Shown here: positions 41,445-50,047 of the stretch, piece after piece
Layout of the letters: each line of letters begins with the position of its first letter
How positions within the stretch are numbered: the stretch's first letter is position 1
Origin: Microbacterium sp. SL75
Lineage (GTDB): Bacteria; Actinomycetota; Actinomycetes; Actinomycetales; Microbacteriaceae
Length of the DNA stretch: 64,000 nt
Assembly (NCBI RefSeq): GCF_026625865.1
Contig: NZ_CP113067.1
Span: 1,550,001-1,614,000, forward strand
Direction of reading: 5' to 3'
Notes under the pieces: generated by a model
What the model was told of the DNA's origin: nothing
What the model saw: the letters and a program-made list of their open reading frames with translations, nothing else
The model's database searches: none
Program-made: the position numbers and the translations under genes

Positions 41445-42511
41445 CGGATGCCGCCCGTCCGCGCCGCCGCGAGCGTCGTCACGGCCCAGCGGCCGGCATC
41501 CGCCACGGCGTCGCGCGCATCGCGCAGCGCCCCGCAGGCGTTGAAGAACCCGTGGATCTGGCCGGTGTGGGTCACGAGGTGCGTTGCGACACCGGCGGCC
41601 TCGAGACGCTCGGCGTAGGCGACGCCCTCGTCGCGGAGCACGTCGAAACCCGACACCGCGACATACGCCGGGGCCAGGCCCGAGAGATCCTCGGCGCGCA
41701 GGGGCGAGACCAGCGGATCATCGGCGCTTCCGCCGCCGCTCAGGTAGTGCGCGGCGTACCAGTCCATCTGCGCCTCCGTGAGGAAGAAACCGTCGGCGAA
41801 CAGCGCGTACGAGTTGTGCTTGCGCGAGAGGTCGGTGACGGGACAGAACAGGATCTGGAACGCCGGGGCGCCCTCGGCATCGTCCCGGGTGACCGACGCC
41901 ACGACCGCCGAGAGGTTGCCGCCCGCGCTCTCGCCGCCGACGCCGACCGTGTCAGCGGTCGCGCCGAACCTCGAGGCGTTGTCGCGGACCCACCGGAAGG
42001 CGTCGACGCTGTCGTCGAGCCCCGCCGGGAACGGCGCTTCGGGGGCCAGTCGGTAGCCGACCGACACCACCGTCATGCCCGAGGTCTTCGCGAGGGTGCG
42101 GCACGTGGCATCCGCGCTGTCGACCGATCCGAGCACCCAGCCGCCGCCGTGGAAGTACACGATGATCCCGGATGCCGCGCGATCGAGGTCGGCGCGGTAT
42201 ACGCGTCCTGGAACCCGCCCGGCGCGCGTGGGGATCTCGATGTCGTCCCTCTGCGCGAGCTTCGTCGTCCCGGCGAACGTCCACGCCTCGAGTTCGATGT
42301 GCGCGCGGGCCTCGTCGAGGGGGAGCCGCTCGAAGTGTGCGCCGGGCGCGTCATTCATCACGCGCAGAGACGTCTGAACGGCGGGGTGCAGGGTGTTGCC
42401 GTCGATCACGACGGGGCGGCCGTTCACCGCGCGGAGGGCCGCGGGCGGAAGCGACCCGAGGGCGCGCGCGCCCCAGCGGAGCAGGTGGTCCTGGGGACGG
42501 GGACGGAGCAT
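41441..42511 (-). CDS. HSL-family alpha/beta hydrolase (carboxylesterase)
   Basis: A 356-residue esterase of the hormone-sensitive-lipase group. GIIVYFHGGGWVLGSVDSAD gives the HGGGW oxyanion motif, VGGESAGGNLSAVVA the nucleophile Ser (G-E-S-A-G), VSGFDVLRDEG the acid Asp and HTGQIHGFFN the His. A roughly 100-residue N-terminal cap is present. ATG 42511 starts a two-gene operon with the MFS transporter. The gap upstream (42512-42654) is AT-rich and holds operator-like repeats. Confidence 0.9.
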   Translation of the reverse strand: MLRPRPQDHLLRWGARALGSLPPAALRAVNGRPVVIDGNTLHPAVQTSLRVMNDAPGAHFERLPLDEARAHIELEAWTFAGTTKLAQRDDIEIPTRAGRVPGRVYRADLDRAASGIIVYFHGGGWVLGSVDSADATCRTLAKTSGMTVVSVGYRLAPEAPFPAGLDDSVDAFRWVRDNASRFGATADTVGVGGESAGGNLSAVVASVTRDDAEGAPAFQILFCPVTDLSRKHNSYALFADGFFLTEAQMDWYAAHYLSGGGSADDPLVSPLRAEDLSGLAPAYVAVSGFDVLRDEGVAYAERLEAAGVATHLVTHTGQIHGFFNACGALRDARDAVADAGRWAVTTLAAARTGGIR

Positions 42512-42564
42512 CGCGGAACCCTTCTGTCGATCACGGCAATGGGATCGACTATCGGGTCACTTTA

Positions 42565-42655
42565 TTGCACACACGTACCGTTTTGTGTGACAAAGATGTG
42601 AATTCGACTCGGCGAGGAGGCGACGGGCGCAAGAAACCAGTACGTTTGTGCCAAC
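42565..42655. promoter_or_regulatory. Operator-like repeats upstream of the hydrolase-MFS operon
   Basis: TTGCACACA (42565-42573) and TGTGTGACAA (42584-42593) are inverted repeats with a one-base bulge, in an AT-rich promoter-like stretch. Inside is GTACCGTTTTGTGTGAC. A second related sequence, GTACGTTTGTGCCAAC, lies at 42640-42655. Both resemble GTACAAATGTGCCACT within the palindrome at 37011-37032, suggesting one regulator for both catabolic operons. Confidence 0.45.
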
Positions 42656-43290
42656 TAAGCGGGGGAGTGATCCCCCTCGCCCAGCGAAGAGGTCGCGGCG
42701 AGGGTCACGAACCCCACGATGGCGGCACGCAGGGCGTGCGCCAGCGACTGAAACTGGACCTCCTCGGAACGGGCGATGCGATGCAGGGCGAAACCGTCGA
42801 TCAAGGCGACGACCGCAGCGGCGGCGTGCGGATCGGTCACGCCGTTCGTCTGCAGCACGGCCGCCGCGAGCGCCCGCGTCTCGTCGAGGATCTTCTCGAC
42901 GTGAACACGCAGGGCCGGATGACGCGAGGCGAAGAGGTAGATCTCGAACTGCGCGACCGTGTGGTCCTGCGATTGGCTGCGCACGATCTCGACGAACTCG
43001 TCGATCGCCGCCCCGGGGCTGTTCGCGCCCGAGACGAGGACGGAGCGGAACTGCTCGAGCCGCTCGAGCTCGGCCGCCATCGCGTGCGCGACGGCCTCGC
43101 CGATCATGTCGTCGAGCGAGTCGAAGAAGTACGTCGTCGACGAGTGCGGCACCCCCGCCGCGGCGGCCACCGACCTGTGCGTGACGGCCGCGATGCCCCC
43201 CTCGGCGATGATCGCGATCGTGGCGTCCAACAGCAGCTCGCGACGCGCGCGACCGCGCGCCCGCATCGGCCGGCTCGTCGTCTCGCTCAC
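42655..43290 (-). CDS. TetR-family transcriptional regulator
   Basis: A 211-residue regulator. The HTH is in residues about 15-60 (RRELLLDATIAIIAEGGIAA VTHRSVAAAAGVPHSSTTYF), followed by an all-helical ligand domain. GTG 43290 is chosen because GAGGAGG lies five to six bases upstream; an ATG at 43266 is an alternative. It is divergent from the amine-oxidase operon with a 56-base gap that contains an inverted repeat, so control of that operon is the simplest inference. The ligand is unknown. Confidence 0.9.
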   Translation of the reverse strand: MSETTSRPMRARGRARRELLLDATIAIIAEGGIAAVTHRSVAAAAGVPHSSTTYFFDSLDDMIGEAVAHAMAAELERLEQFRSVLVSGANSPGAAIDEFVEIVRSQSQDHTVAQFEIYLFASRHPALRVHVEKILDETRALAAAVLQTNGVTDPHAAAAVVALIDGFALHRIARSEEVQFQSLAHALRAAIVGFVTLAATSSLGEGDHSPA

Positions 43291-43303
43291 GCTGTCCTCC
43301 TCG

Positions 43304-43320
43304 CCGACCGGGGTGGTCGG
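43304..43320. promoter_or_regulatory. Inverted repeat in the TetR / amine oxidase gap
   Basis: CCGACC (43304-43309) and GGTCGG (43315-43320) are perfect inverted repeats around GGGGT, in the only 56 bases separating the divergent genes. It is a candidate TetR operator. Confidence 0.45.
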
Positions 43321-43346
43321 TGTCGCCTTCGGAACGGAGTAAGCCT

Positions 43347-44768
43347 ATGACCGCCTCCCCGCCCTCTGCGGACCGGGCCCCGGCCCCCGACGTCGACGTG
43401 GTCGTGGTCGGCGCAGGTCTCTCGGGCCTGACCGCCGCTCACCGGCTTCGCCAGTTCGGCGCGACGGTGGCGGTGTTCGAAGCGGCGCCCCGCGTGGGCG
43501 GACGCGTGTCGTCGGCGGAGGTGGCGGGGGTGCACGTCGACCTCGGCGGGACGTTCGTCGGCCCCGGCCAGGATCGCATCCTGGCGCTCGCCGACGAAGT
43601 GGGCGTCTCGCGCTATCGGACCTACGCCGCGGGTCGCAACGTCATCCGGTGGCGCGGCGAGCATCGGCGCTACCGGGGCACGGTGCCTCCGGTCGGCGCG
43701 AGCCTGCTCGACGTGGGACGGATCCAGCTCACTCTCGACCGCCTGGCGCGCACCGTCCCCCGGGGGAACCCCGCCGCAGCCCCGCAGGCCGCGAACCTGG
43801 ATGCCGAGAGCCTCGGCTCGTGGCTGCGCCGCTCGCACGCTTCTCCCGCGGCGCGAGAGCTCATCGCGATCGCCGGCCGGACGACGTGGGGGTGCGAGCC
43901 CGACGAGATCTCGTTCCTGCACGCTCTGCACTACATCCACCAGGCGGGTGGACTGTCGTCGATGCTCGACACCGAGGGAGGCGCGCAAGAGGAGCACTTC
44001 GTCGAGGGCTCGCACGCGATCGCCGAGCGTCTCGCCGACGCGCTCGGGGCTGCCCTGCGGGTGAGCGCTCCGGTGCGGCGCATCGAGACCGCCGCCCAGG
44101 GGGTGCGCGTGTCGACGGCCGACGAGACGGTGACCGCTCGCACCGTCGTCGTCGCCGTGCCACCGGCGCTGCGCGGCAGGATCGACTTCGCGCCGGCCCT
44201 TCCCCCCTCTCACGCCCAGATGGCCCAGCGATGGCCGGCGGGGGTGCTGTCGAAGGCCTATGCCGTGTACGAGCGGCCGTTCTGGCGCGACCACGACCTG
44301 TCGGGGCAGGGGCTCTCCGACACCGGCCCGGTCTTCATCACGTTCGACGCCGGTCCCGCTCGCGCCGGCGCCCCCGGCGTGCTCCTCGGCTTCATCGGCG
44401 GGGTCTACGCCCGTGAGTGGGACGAGCTGGCACCCGCCGAGCGCAGAGCGCGGGCGCTGTCGTCCTTCGCCGACCTGTTCGGCCCCCGGGCACTGGATGC
44501 CATCGGCTTTATCGACCAGCGCTGGGGCGCCGAGCCCTGGGTCGGCGGCGGCCCCACGGCCGCCCCGGGGCCGGGAGCGGTCGTGCCCTACGCCGGTGCC
44601 CTGGCCGCCCCCGTCGGGTCGATCCTCTGGGCCGGGACCGAGACGGCCGATTGCTGGACGGGATTCATGGACGGCGCCGTCCGCGCCGGTGAGCGCGCGG
44701 CGCTCCAGGCCCGCGGCATCCTGAGCTCCTTCTCGACCGACCACGAACAGACGGGAGTCGCCCGATGA
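43347..44768 (+). CDS. FAD-dependent amine oxidase family protein
   Basis: A 473-residue flavoprotein of the monoamine/polyamine oxidase fold. VVVVGAGLSGLTAAHRL is the FAD GxGxxG motif, followed by FEAAPRVGGRVSS and DLGGTFVGPGQ. TTWGCEPDEISFLHALHYIH lies in the substrate domain. The C-terminal WAGTETADCWTGFMDGAVRA GERAA closes the FAD site. ATG 43347 follows GGAG. The SRPBCC gene overlaps the stop by four bases. The substrate may be an amine or, as in some relatives, a terpenoid or polyene; sequence does not decide. Confidence 0.88.
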   Translation: MTASPPSADRAPAPDVDVVVVGAGLSGLTAAHRLRQFGATVAVFEAAPRVGGRVSSAEVAGVHVDLGGTFVGPGQDRILALADEVGVSRYRTYAAGRNVIRWRGEHRRYRGTVPPVGASLLDVGRIQLTLDRLARTVPRGNPAAAPQAANLDAESLGSWLRRSHASPAARELIAIAGRTTWGCEPDEISFLHALHYIHQAGGLSSMLDTEGGAQEEHFVEGSHAIAERLADALGAALRVSAPVRRIETAAQGVRVSTADETVTARTVVVAVPPALRGRIDFAPALPPSHAQMAQRWPAGVLSKAYAVYERPFWRDHDLSGQGLSDTGPVFITFDAGPARAGAPGVLLGFIGGVYAREWDELAPAERRARALSSFADLFGPRALDAIGFIDQRWGAEPWVGGGPTAAPGPGAVVPYAGALAAPVGSILWAGTETADCWTGFMDGAVRAGERAALQARGILSSFSTDHEQTGVAR

Positions 44769-45208
44769 CCTGGCGCCGCGAGTACACGCACCTCACCACC
44801 GCCACCGCCGACGCGGTGTGGAAGAGGTGGACCACGCCCGAGGACTGGGCCGTCGACGATCCCGATCTGCGCGAGGCCACCTTCCCCGTGCCCCCGCGCG
44901 TCGGTGCATCGGGCCGCGTGGTCAACCACGGAACCCCCGCTCAGCGCTTCACCTTCACTGAGCTGCAGCCGGGGGTCGCGATGAACTTCCGGATCGGCTT
45001 GCCGGGGGCGGTGCTGTCGTTCCCACACCGCATGCGCCAGACGCCGAACGGGCTGTCGGTGACGCACGCCGTCGAGATCTCCGGTCCTCTCGCGCTGGTG
45101 TTCGGGCCCCTCGTGGGGCGCAAGATCGCCGCGGGCCTGCCGGCTGTCGTCCGCTTGGTGACGACGAATGCGCTCGCCGATATGGCCGCCGACGCGCGCG
45201 GGGAGTAG
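44765..45208 (+). CDS. SRPBCC (START/Bet v1-like) family protein
   Basis: A 147-residue protein: MTWRREYTHLTTATADAVWK RWTTPEDWAVDDPDL at the N-terminus, then a beta-rich middle and a long C-terminal helix, the usual SRPBCC hydrophobic-ligand fold. It is translationally coupled to the amine oxidase gene (ATGA). It probably binds or cyclises the product of its neighbours, but no catalytic residue can be named. Confidence 0.82.
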   Translation: MTWRREYTHLTTATADAVWKRWTTPEDWAVDDPDLREATFPVPPRVGASGRVVNHGTPAQRFTFTELQPGVAMNFRIGLPGAVLSFPHRMRQTPNGLSVTHAVEISGPLALVFGPLVGRKIAAGLPAVVRLVTTNALADMAADARGE

Positions 45209-45211
45209 TCG

Positions 45212-46093
45212 GTGTCGCTGTCGATGACGCTCACGACCGCGGCGATGTGGGTGAGCGCGCGGCCGATCCGCCTCGCGCTGGCTCGTGACGACTACCTCGA
45301 GACGCTCGACCCGGGCCGCCGTCCGGCCGATCCGCCGGCGCGCCTGCGACGCTCGGGCCGTGTCGTCGTCTCGCGTGAGGGCGGGCTGCCCGTCTACCGC
45401 TACGAGCCGGCGGCGCGCACCGCGGGCCTCGAGCTGATGTACCTGCCCGGTGGGGGACTGGTGAATCCCCTCGTCGCCGAGCACTGGTGGATCGTCGAGC
45501 GTCTCGCCCGGGCGACCGGGGCGGCGATCACGGTGGTCTGCTACCCCCTGGCGCCCGAGCATCGGGCCGACGACACCCTCGCCGTGATCGACGCCCAGTA
45601 CGAACGTCTCGCCGCGCGGGCGGGGACCTCCCGCCTCCTCGTGGCGGGCGACTCGGCCGGAGGGGCCGTGGCGGTGGGGCTCGCCCTGCGCGCCGCGCGT
45701 CGACCGGACGGGCTCGTGCTGTTCTCGCCGTGGCTCGACCTCGCTCTCGTCGACCCGGGGATCGCGCGTCGGATGCCGCGGGATCCCTCGCTGCGCGTCC
45801 CCGGCCTTCGAGCGGGCGCGCAGGCGTGGGTGGGCGATCGGGGGCTCGACGACCCGGAGCTCAATCCCGCGCGGATGGAGCTCGCCGGGCTGCCGCCGAC
45901 CCTCGTGTTCCAGGGGGGTCGCGACATCTTCTTCGACGACGCCGTCGCCTTCGCTCGACGGGCGCGCGCCGAGCGGGCGTCGGTGCGTCTGGTGACCGCT
46001 CGGGCGGGGTTCCACGTCTACGTCGGGGCGTTCTGGACGCCCGAGGCGCGCGCGGCCTACGCGCTCGTGGGGGCTTTCTCGCTCGATCCCTAG
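45212..46093 (+). CDS. Alpha/beta hydrolase with altered oxyanion motif
   Basis: A 293-residue HSL-like hydrolase. Nucleophile elbow VAGDSAGGAVAVGLAL, acid FQGGRDIFFDDAVAF and His ARAGFHVYVGAFW are intact. The oxyanion segment reads MYLPGGGLVNPL, with Pro where this family normally has His of HGGG. GTG 45212 begins three bases after the SRPBCC stop, so it is the third gene of the amine-oxidase operon. The substituted motif may change substrate preference; activity is still likely. Confidence 0.83.
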   Translation: MSLSMTLTTAAMWVSARPIRLALARDDYLETLDPGRRPADPPARLRRSGRVVVSREGGLPVYRYEPAARTAGLELMYLPGGGLVNPLVAEHWWIVERLARATGAAITVVCYPLAPEHRADDTLAVIDAQYERLAARAGTSRLLVAGDSAGGAVAVGLALRAARRPDGLVLFSPWLDLALVDPGIARRMPRDPSLRVPGLRAGAQAWVGDRGLDDPELNPARMELAGLPPTLVFQGGRDIFFDDAVAFARRARAERASVRLVTARAGFHVYVGAFWTPEARAAYALVGAFSLDP

Positions 46094-46169
46094 CGATCGA
46101 TGACATAACGGGACATATGTGCAACAATCTGCCGAGGGCGCGACGGTGCGCCCCGTTCAAGGAGGACCG

Positions 46170-46394
46170 ATGACCGCTCGCTACGACCTGGCAAAGATCA
46201 AGCTCGGCAAGCTCATGACCGACCCCGATGCCGAGGGCATCATCCTCGACGTCATCCCCGACCTCAAGGCGAGCCCCACCTACCTCGTGGCCCGCACGCT
46301 CACCGCGAGCGCCGCACTCAAGCTCGCCGAAGCGCAGATCGGCGCCGAGAAGGCATCCGAACTGCGTCGTCGCGTCGAGGCGCTCGAGGCGTGA
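46170..46394 (+). CDS. Small helical protein of unknown function
   Basis: A 74-residue soluble protein, MTARYDLAKIKLGKLMTDPD at the start and SELRRRVEALEA at the end, predicted mostly helical. GGAGG at 46161-46165 decides ATG 46170. Its promoter region (46094-46160) is AT-richer than the surroundings and includes GACATATGTGC. No family is recognised. It lies between the hydrolase and the second crcB gene, on the same strand. Confidence 0.7.
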   Translation: MTARYDLAKIKLGKLMTDPDAEGIILDVIPDLKASPTYLVARTLTASAALKLAEAQIGAEKASELRRRVEALEA

Positions 46395-46426
46395 GGGGCT
46401 CGCGCGGCGAGGGGTAGATTGGCGGC

Positions 46427-46792
46427 GTGATGCCGCTCGTCTTCCTCGCCGTGGCCCTCGCCGGCGGCGTGGGGGCGGCGCTGCGCTATCTGCTCGATGT
46501 GGCTGTGCGGCGCCGCACGGGGGAGCGGTTCCCGTGGGGCATCCTGGTCGTGAATCTTACCGGGGCACTCGTGCTCGGCATCCTGACCCCCCTTCCCGCC
46601 GACGAGTCGTGGCGGTGGGTCCTCGGGACGGGTCTGCTCGGCGGGTACACGACATTCAGCGCGGTGGCTGTGACCACGGCGCTGCTCGCCGAAGAGGGGC
46701 GCTCGCGCGCGGCGGTGTCGTACGCGGTGGTGTCGTTCGTCGGGTCCGTCGTCGCGGCGGCACTGGGTCTGTCGCTCGGATCGGCGCTCTGA
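46427..46792 (+). CDS. crcB: Fluoride channel CrcB/Fluc subunit, second copy
   Basis: A 121-residue four-helix protein. Motifs GGVGAALRYLLD, WGILVVNLTGALVLGIL (pore Asn) and LGTGLLGGYTTFSAVAVTTA match CrcB/Fluc. The start is GTG 46427, directly followed by an in-frame ATG at 46430. It probably pairs with the other subunit at 36618-36989. The two are normally neighbours in actinobacteria; here a set of catabolic genes separates them. Confidence 0.92.
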   Translation: MMPLVFLAVALAGGVGAALRYLLDVAVRRRTGERFPWGILVVNLTGALVLGILTPLPADESWRWVLGTGLLGGYTTFSAVAVTTALLAEEGRSRAAVSYAVVSFVGSVVAAALGLSLGSAL

Positions 46793-46846
46793 GGCAGCCG
46801 CCCGCCGGGCGGTCCGAGGGGCGGGTGCGCATGGGATACTGAGCTT

Positions 46847-46864
46847 CGATACATTCCTGTATCG
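46847..46864. promoter_or_regulatory. Operator-like inverted repeat before the RND exporter
   Basis: CGATACA (46847-46853) and TGTATCG (46858-46864) are perfect inverted repeats around TTCC. The site is 22 bases before the RND start and nine before its GGAGGG ribosome binding site. TetR/MarR-type control is plausible; no regulator gene is adjacent. Confidence 0.5.
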
Positions 46865-46885
46865 GACTTACCCGGAGGGTCCCCC

Positions 46886-49800
46886 GTGTCGTACCTGGCC
46901 GTCCTGAGCCTGAAGAACCGCGCCCTCATCGCCCTCGTCACGATCGTCGCGGCGATCTTCGGCGGGCTCGCGCTCACCAGCCTCAAGCAGGAGCTCATCC
47001 CCTCGATCGAGTTCCCCCAGCTCGCCGTCGTCACAACCTACCCGGGGGCGTCGCCCGAGGTCGTCGAGACCGATGTCTCGACCCCGATCGAGAACGCCAT
47101 CCGCGGTGTCGAGGGGCTCGAATCGAGCACCGCCACGAGCACGACGAACTCGTCGATCGTCTCGGCGAAGTTCACCTACGGCACCGACCTCGCCGGGGCG
47201 CAGCAGAAGATCCTCGCCGCGATCGCGCGCATCAAGGACCAGCTCCCCGACTCCGCCGACACCACCGTCGCGTCGGCCAGCATCGACGACTTCCCCGTCA
47301 TCCAGCTCGCCGTCACGGGATTCACCGACGCCGAGGCGACGCAGTCCATCCTCCAGACGAGCGTGGTCCCCGACCTCGAGGACGTCGCGGGAGTCAACGG
47401 CGCGCAGATCGTGGGCGGCACCGCCCAGCGCGTGACGATCACCCCCGACACCACCAAGCTCGCCGAGCGCGGCTTCAGCCAGCAGGCGATCACCGACGCC
47501 CTCGACGCCAACGGTGTGCTCTTCCCGGGCGGCTCCCTGACCGAGGGCGACCAGACCCTCACCGTGCAGACCGGGTCGAAGCTGACCAGCGTCGACGAGA
47601 TCTCCGCCCTCCCGCTCGTGCCCACCGACGCCGCCCAGTTCCAGGCGGGGCAGACGAAGATCAGCGATGTCGCCACGGTCGCCCTCGAGCCCGACCCCGT
47701 GACCACGCTGTCGCGCGTCGACGGGCAGCCGGCCCTGACCATCGCCGTCACGAAGCTCCCGGCCGCGAACACCGTCGACGTCTCGCGTGGCGTTCTCGAT
47801 GCGCTCCCGGGTCTCGAATCGCAGCTCGGCCAGGGCGCGAAGTTCACGGTCGTCTTCGACCAGGCGCCGTTCGTCCAGCAGTCGATCGAGGCCCTCGCGC
47901 AAGAGGGGCTTCTCGGTCTCGTCTTCGCCGTCGTGGTGATCCTCATCTTCCTCATGTCGGTGCGGTCGACGCTCGTGACGGCGATCTCGATCCCCACCAG
48001 CGTCCTCATCACCTTCGTCGGGCTGCAGGCCTTCGGGTACTCGCTGAACATCCTGACGCTCGGCGCGCTCACGATCGCGATCGGCCGCGTCGTCGACGAC
48101 TCGATCGTGGTGATCGAGAACATCAAGCGCCATTACGTCGGTGACGCCGACAAGATCCCCACGATCGTGCGCGCGGTGCGCGAGGTGGCGGCCGCCATCA
48201 CGGCATCCACCATCACCTCCGTTGCAGTGTTCCTCCCCATCGCCTTCGTGGGGGACGTGACGGGAGAACTCTTCCGGCCGTTCTCGCTGACCGTGACGAT
48301 CGCCATGGCGGCCTCGCTGCTCGTGTCGCTCACCATCGTGCCCGTGCTGGCGTCGTGGTTCCTGAAGCCCGGAAAGGTCATCCGCGACGCCGAGGGGAAT
48401 CCGATCGACCCCGAGTCGCCGACCGCGCCGCCCTCGCGCTTGCAGAAGGCCTACGTTCCGGTGCTGCGCTGGACGCTGAAGCACTCGTGGGTCACCCTCA
48501 CTCTGGCCGTGCTCGTGCTCGGCGGGACGCTCGCGTCCGTTCCCCTGCTCAAGACGGACTTCCTCGGAGACTCCGGTCAGAACACCTTCACCGTCACGCA
48601 AAAGATCGGCTCCGCCCCGAGCCTGGATGCCGAGGACGCGGCGGCCCAGAAGGTCGAGGCCGTTCTGCTCGACACCGACGGCGTGCAGACGGTGCAGACC
48701 TCGATCGGCTCGAGCGGGTCGGCGTTGCGCGACGCCTTCTCGGGCGGAGGCTCGGGCATCACGTACTCGATCACCTCCGAATCGGGCGTCGACCAGGTCG
48801 AGCTCCGCGACCGCGTTCGCACCGAACTCGAGGCGCTCCCCGACGCGGGCGAGATCGAGGTCGCGGCCTCCGGCGGCGGACTCGGCTCGGCCGGCATCAC
48901 CGTCGACGTCACCGCCGCCGACGGACAGTCGCTGCAGCAGGCGAGCGATGCCGTGGTCGCGGGTCTGCAGGGGCGCGACGGCATCGGTCAGGTCACCAGC
49001 AGCCTCTCGGCATCCCTCCCCTTCGTCTCCGTGCGCGTCGACCGCGACGCGGCCTCCGAGCGCGGGCTGTCCGAACGCGCCGTGGGTGCGCTCGTCTCGG
49101 CGACGCAGCAGCCGCGGCAGGCCGGCACGGTAGAACTCGACGGACGCGGGGTGACCGTGTACGTCGCCACCGCCAACCCGCCGAAGACCATCGACGACCT
49201 GCGCGCCCTCGAGATCCCGAGCGCGCGCGGCAACGTCCGCCTCGACGAGATCGCCGCCGTCGAGCAGAGCCAGACCCCGCCGTCGATCTCGACCTCACGG
49301 GGATTGCGGACGGCCACGATCACCGTGACCCCCACGACCGACGACCTCGGCCGTTCTTCCTCGACCGTCAGCGCGGCCCTCGCCGACACGGCCCTGCCCC
49401 AGGGGGCCACTGCCAAGGTGGGCGGTTCGGTCACCGACCAGGCAGATGCGTTCAGCCAGCTCGGCCTCGCCCTGCTCGCGGCGATCCTCATCGTCTACGT
49501 GGTGATGGTCGCGACCTTCAAGTCGCTGCGCCAGCCGCTCGAGCTGCTCGTGTCGGTGCCGTTCGCGGCGACCGGAGCGATCCTCATGCTGTTGATCACG
49601 GGTGTCCCGCTCGGGGTCGCGGGCATGATCGGTGCACTGATGCTCGTCGGCATCGTGGTGACCAACGCGATCGTGCTCATCGACCTCGTGAACCAGTACC
49701 GGGCCCGCGGCCTCAGCGTCTTCGAGGCGACGGTCGTGGGAGGCGCCCGACGCCTGCGTCCCATCCTGATGACGGCTCTCGCGGCGATCTTCGCCCTCGT

Positions 49801-50047
49801 GCCGATGGCCCTGGGGATCACCGGCCACGGCGGATTCATCTCGCAGCCGCTGGCGGTCGTGGTGATCGGCGGGCTCGTGTCGTCGACGTTCCTGACGCTG
49901 CTGGTGCTGCCGACGCTCTACAACCTCATCGAAGGAGCGAGCGAGAGGCGCCGTGAGCGGCGGGCGGCGCGAGAGGCAGGGCACGTCGAGTCGACGGCCG
50001 ACGACGGGCACCCCCTGAGCCGCCGAGAACTGCGCGAGAAGCACTGA
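46886..50047 (+). CDS. RND-family efflux transporter (AcrB/HAE1-like)
   Basis: A 1053-residue exporter with the full RND layout: an N-terminal helix (MSYLAVLSLKNRALIALVTI), a large extracytoplasmic domain, helices 2-6, a second large domain and helices 8-12. The proton-relay segment GRVVDDSIVVIENIKRHYVG (aspartates near residue 405) and the opening PGASPEVVETDVSTPIENAI are diagnostic of AcrB/HAE1 relatives. The start is GTG 46886 after GGAGGG. No membrane-fusion or outer-membrane partner is nearby, as usual in Gram-positives. The C-terminus is hydrophilic, ending SRRELREKH. Confidence 0.93.
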   Translation: MSYLAVLSLKNRALIALVTIVAAIFGGLALTSLKQELIPSIEFPQLAVVTTYPGASPEVVETDVSTPIENAIRGVEGLESSTATSTTNSSIVSAKFTYGTDLAGAQQKILAAIARIKDQLPDSADTTVASASIDDFPVIQLAVTGFTDAEATQSILQTSVVPDLEDVAGVNGAQIVGGTAQRVTITPDTTKLAERGFSQQAITDALDANGVLFPGGSLTEGDQTLTVQTGSKLTSVDEISALPLVPTDAAQFQAGQTKISDVATVALEPDPVTTLSRVDGQPALTIAVTKLPAANTVDVSRGVLDALPGLESQLGQGAKFTVVFDQAPFVQQSIEALAQEGLLGLVFAVVVILIFLMSVRSTLVTAISIPTSVLITFVGLQAFGYSLNILTLGALTIAIGRVVDDSIVVIENIKRHYVGDADKIPTIVRAVREVAAAITASTITSVAVFLPIAFVGDVTGELFRPFSLTVTIAMAASLLVSLTIVPVLASWFLKPGKVIRDAEGNPIDPESPTAPPSRLQKAYVPVLRWTLKHSWVTLTLAVLVLGGTLASVPLLKTDFLGDSGQNTFTVTQKIGSAPSLDAEDAAAQKVEAVLLDTDGVQTVQTSIGSSGSALRDAFSGGGSGITYSITSESGVDQVELRDRVRTELEALPDAGEIEVAASGGGLGSAGITVDVTAADGQSLQQASDAVVAGLQGRDGIGQVTSSLSASLPFVSVRVDRDAASERGLSERAVGALVSATQQPRQAGTVELDGRGVTVYVATANPPKTIDDLRALEIPSARGNVRLDEIAAVEQSQTPPSISTSRGLRTATITVTPTTDDLGRSSSTVSAALADTALPQGATAKVGGSVTDQADAFSQLGLALLAAILIVYVVMVATFKSLRQPLELLVSVPFAATGAILMLLITGVPLGVAGMIGALMLVGIVVTNAIVLIDLVNQYRARGLSVFEATVVGGARRLRPILMTALAAIFALVPMALGITGHGGFISQPLAVVVIGGLVSSTFLTLLVLPTLYNLIEGASERRRERRAAREAGHVESTADDGHPLSRRELREKH

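Noticed and set aside
43320..43346. An upstream in-frame start for the amine oxidase adding nine residues (MSPSERSKP)
   Set aside because: It lacks a ribosome binding site and lies in the divergent control region; ATG 43347 has GGAG at the right distance.
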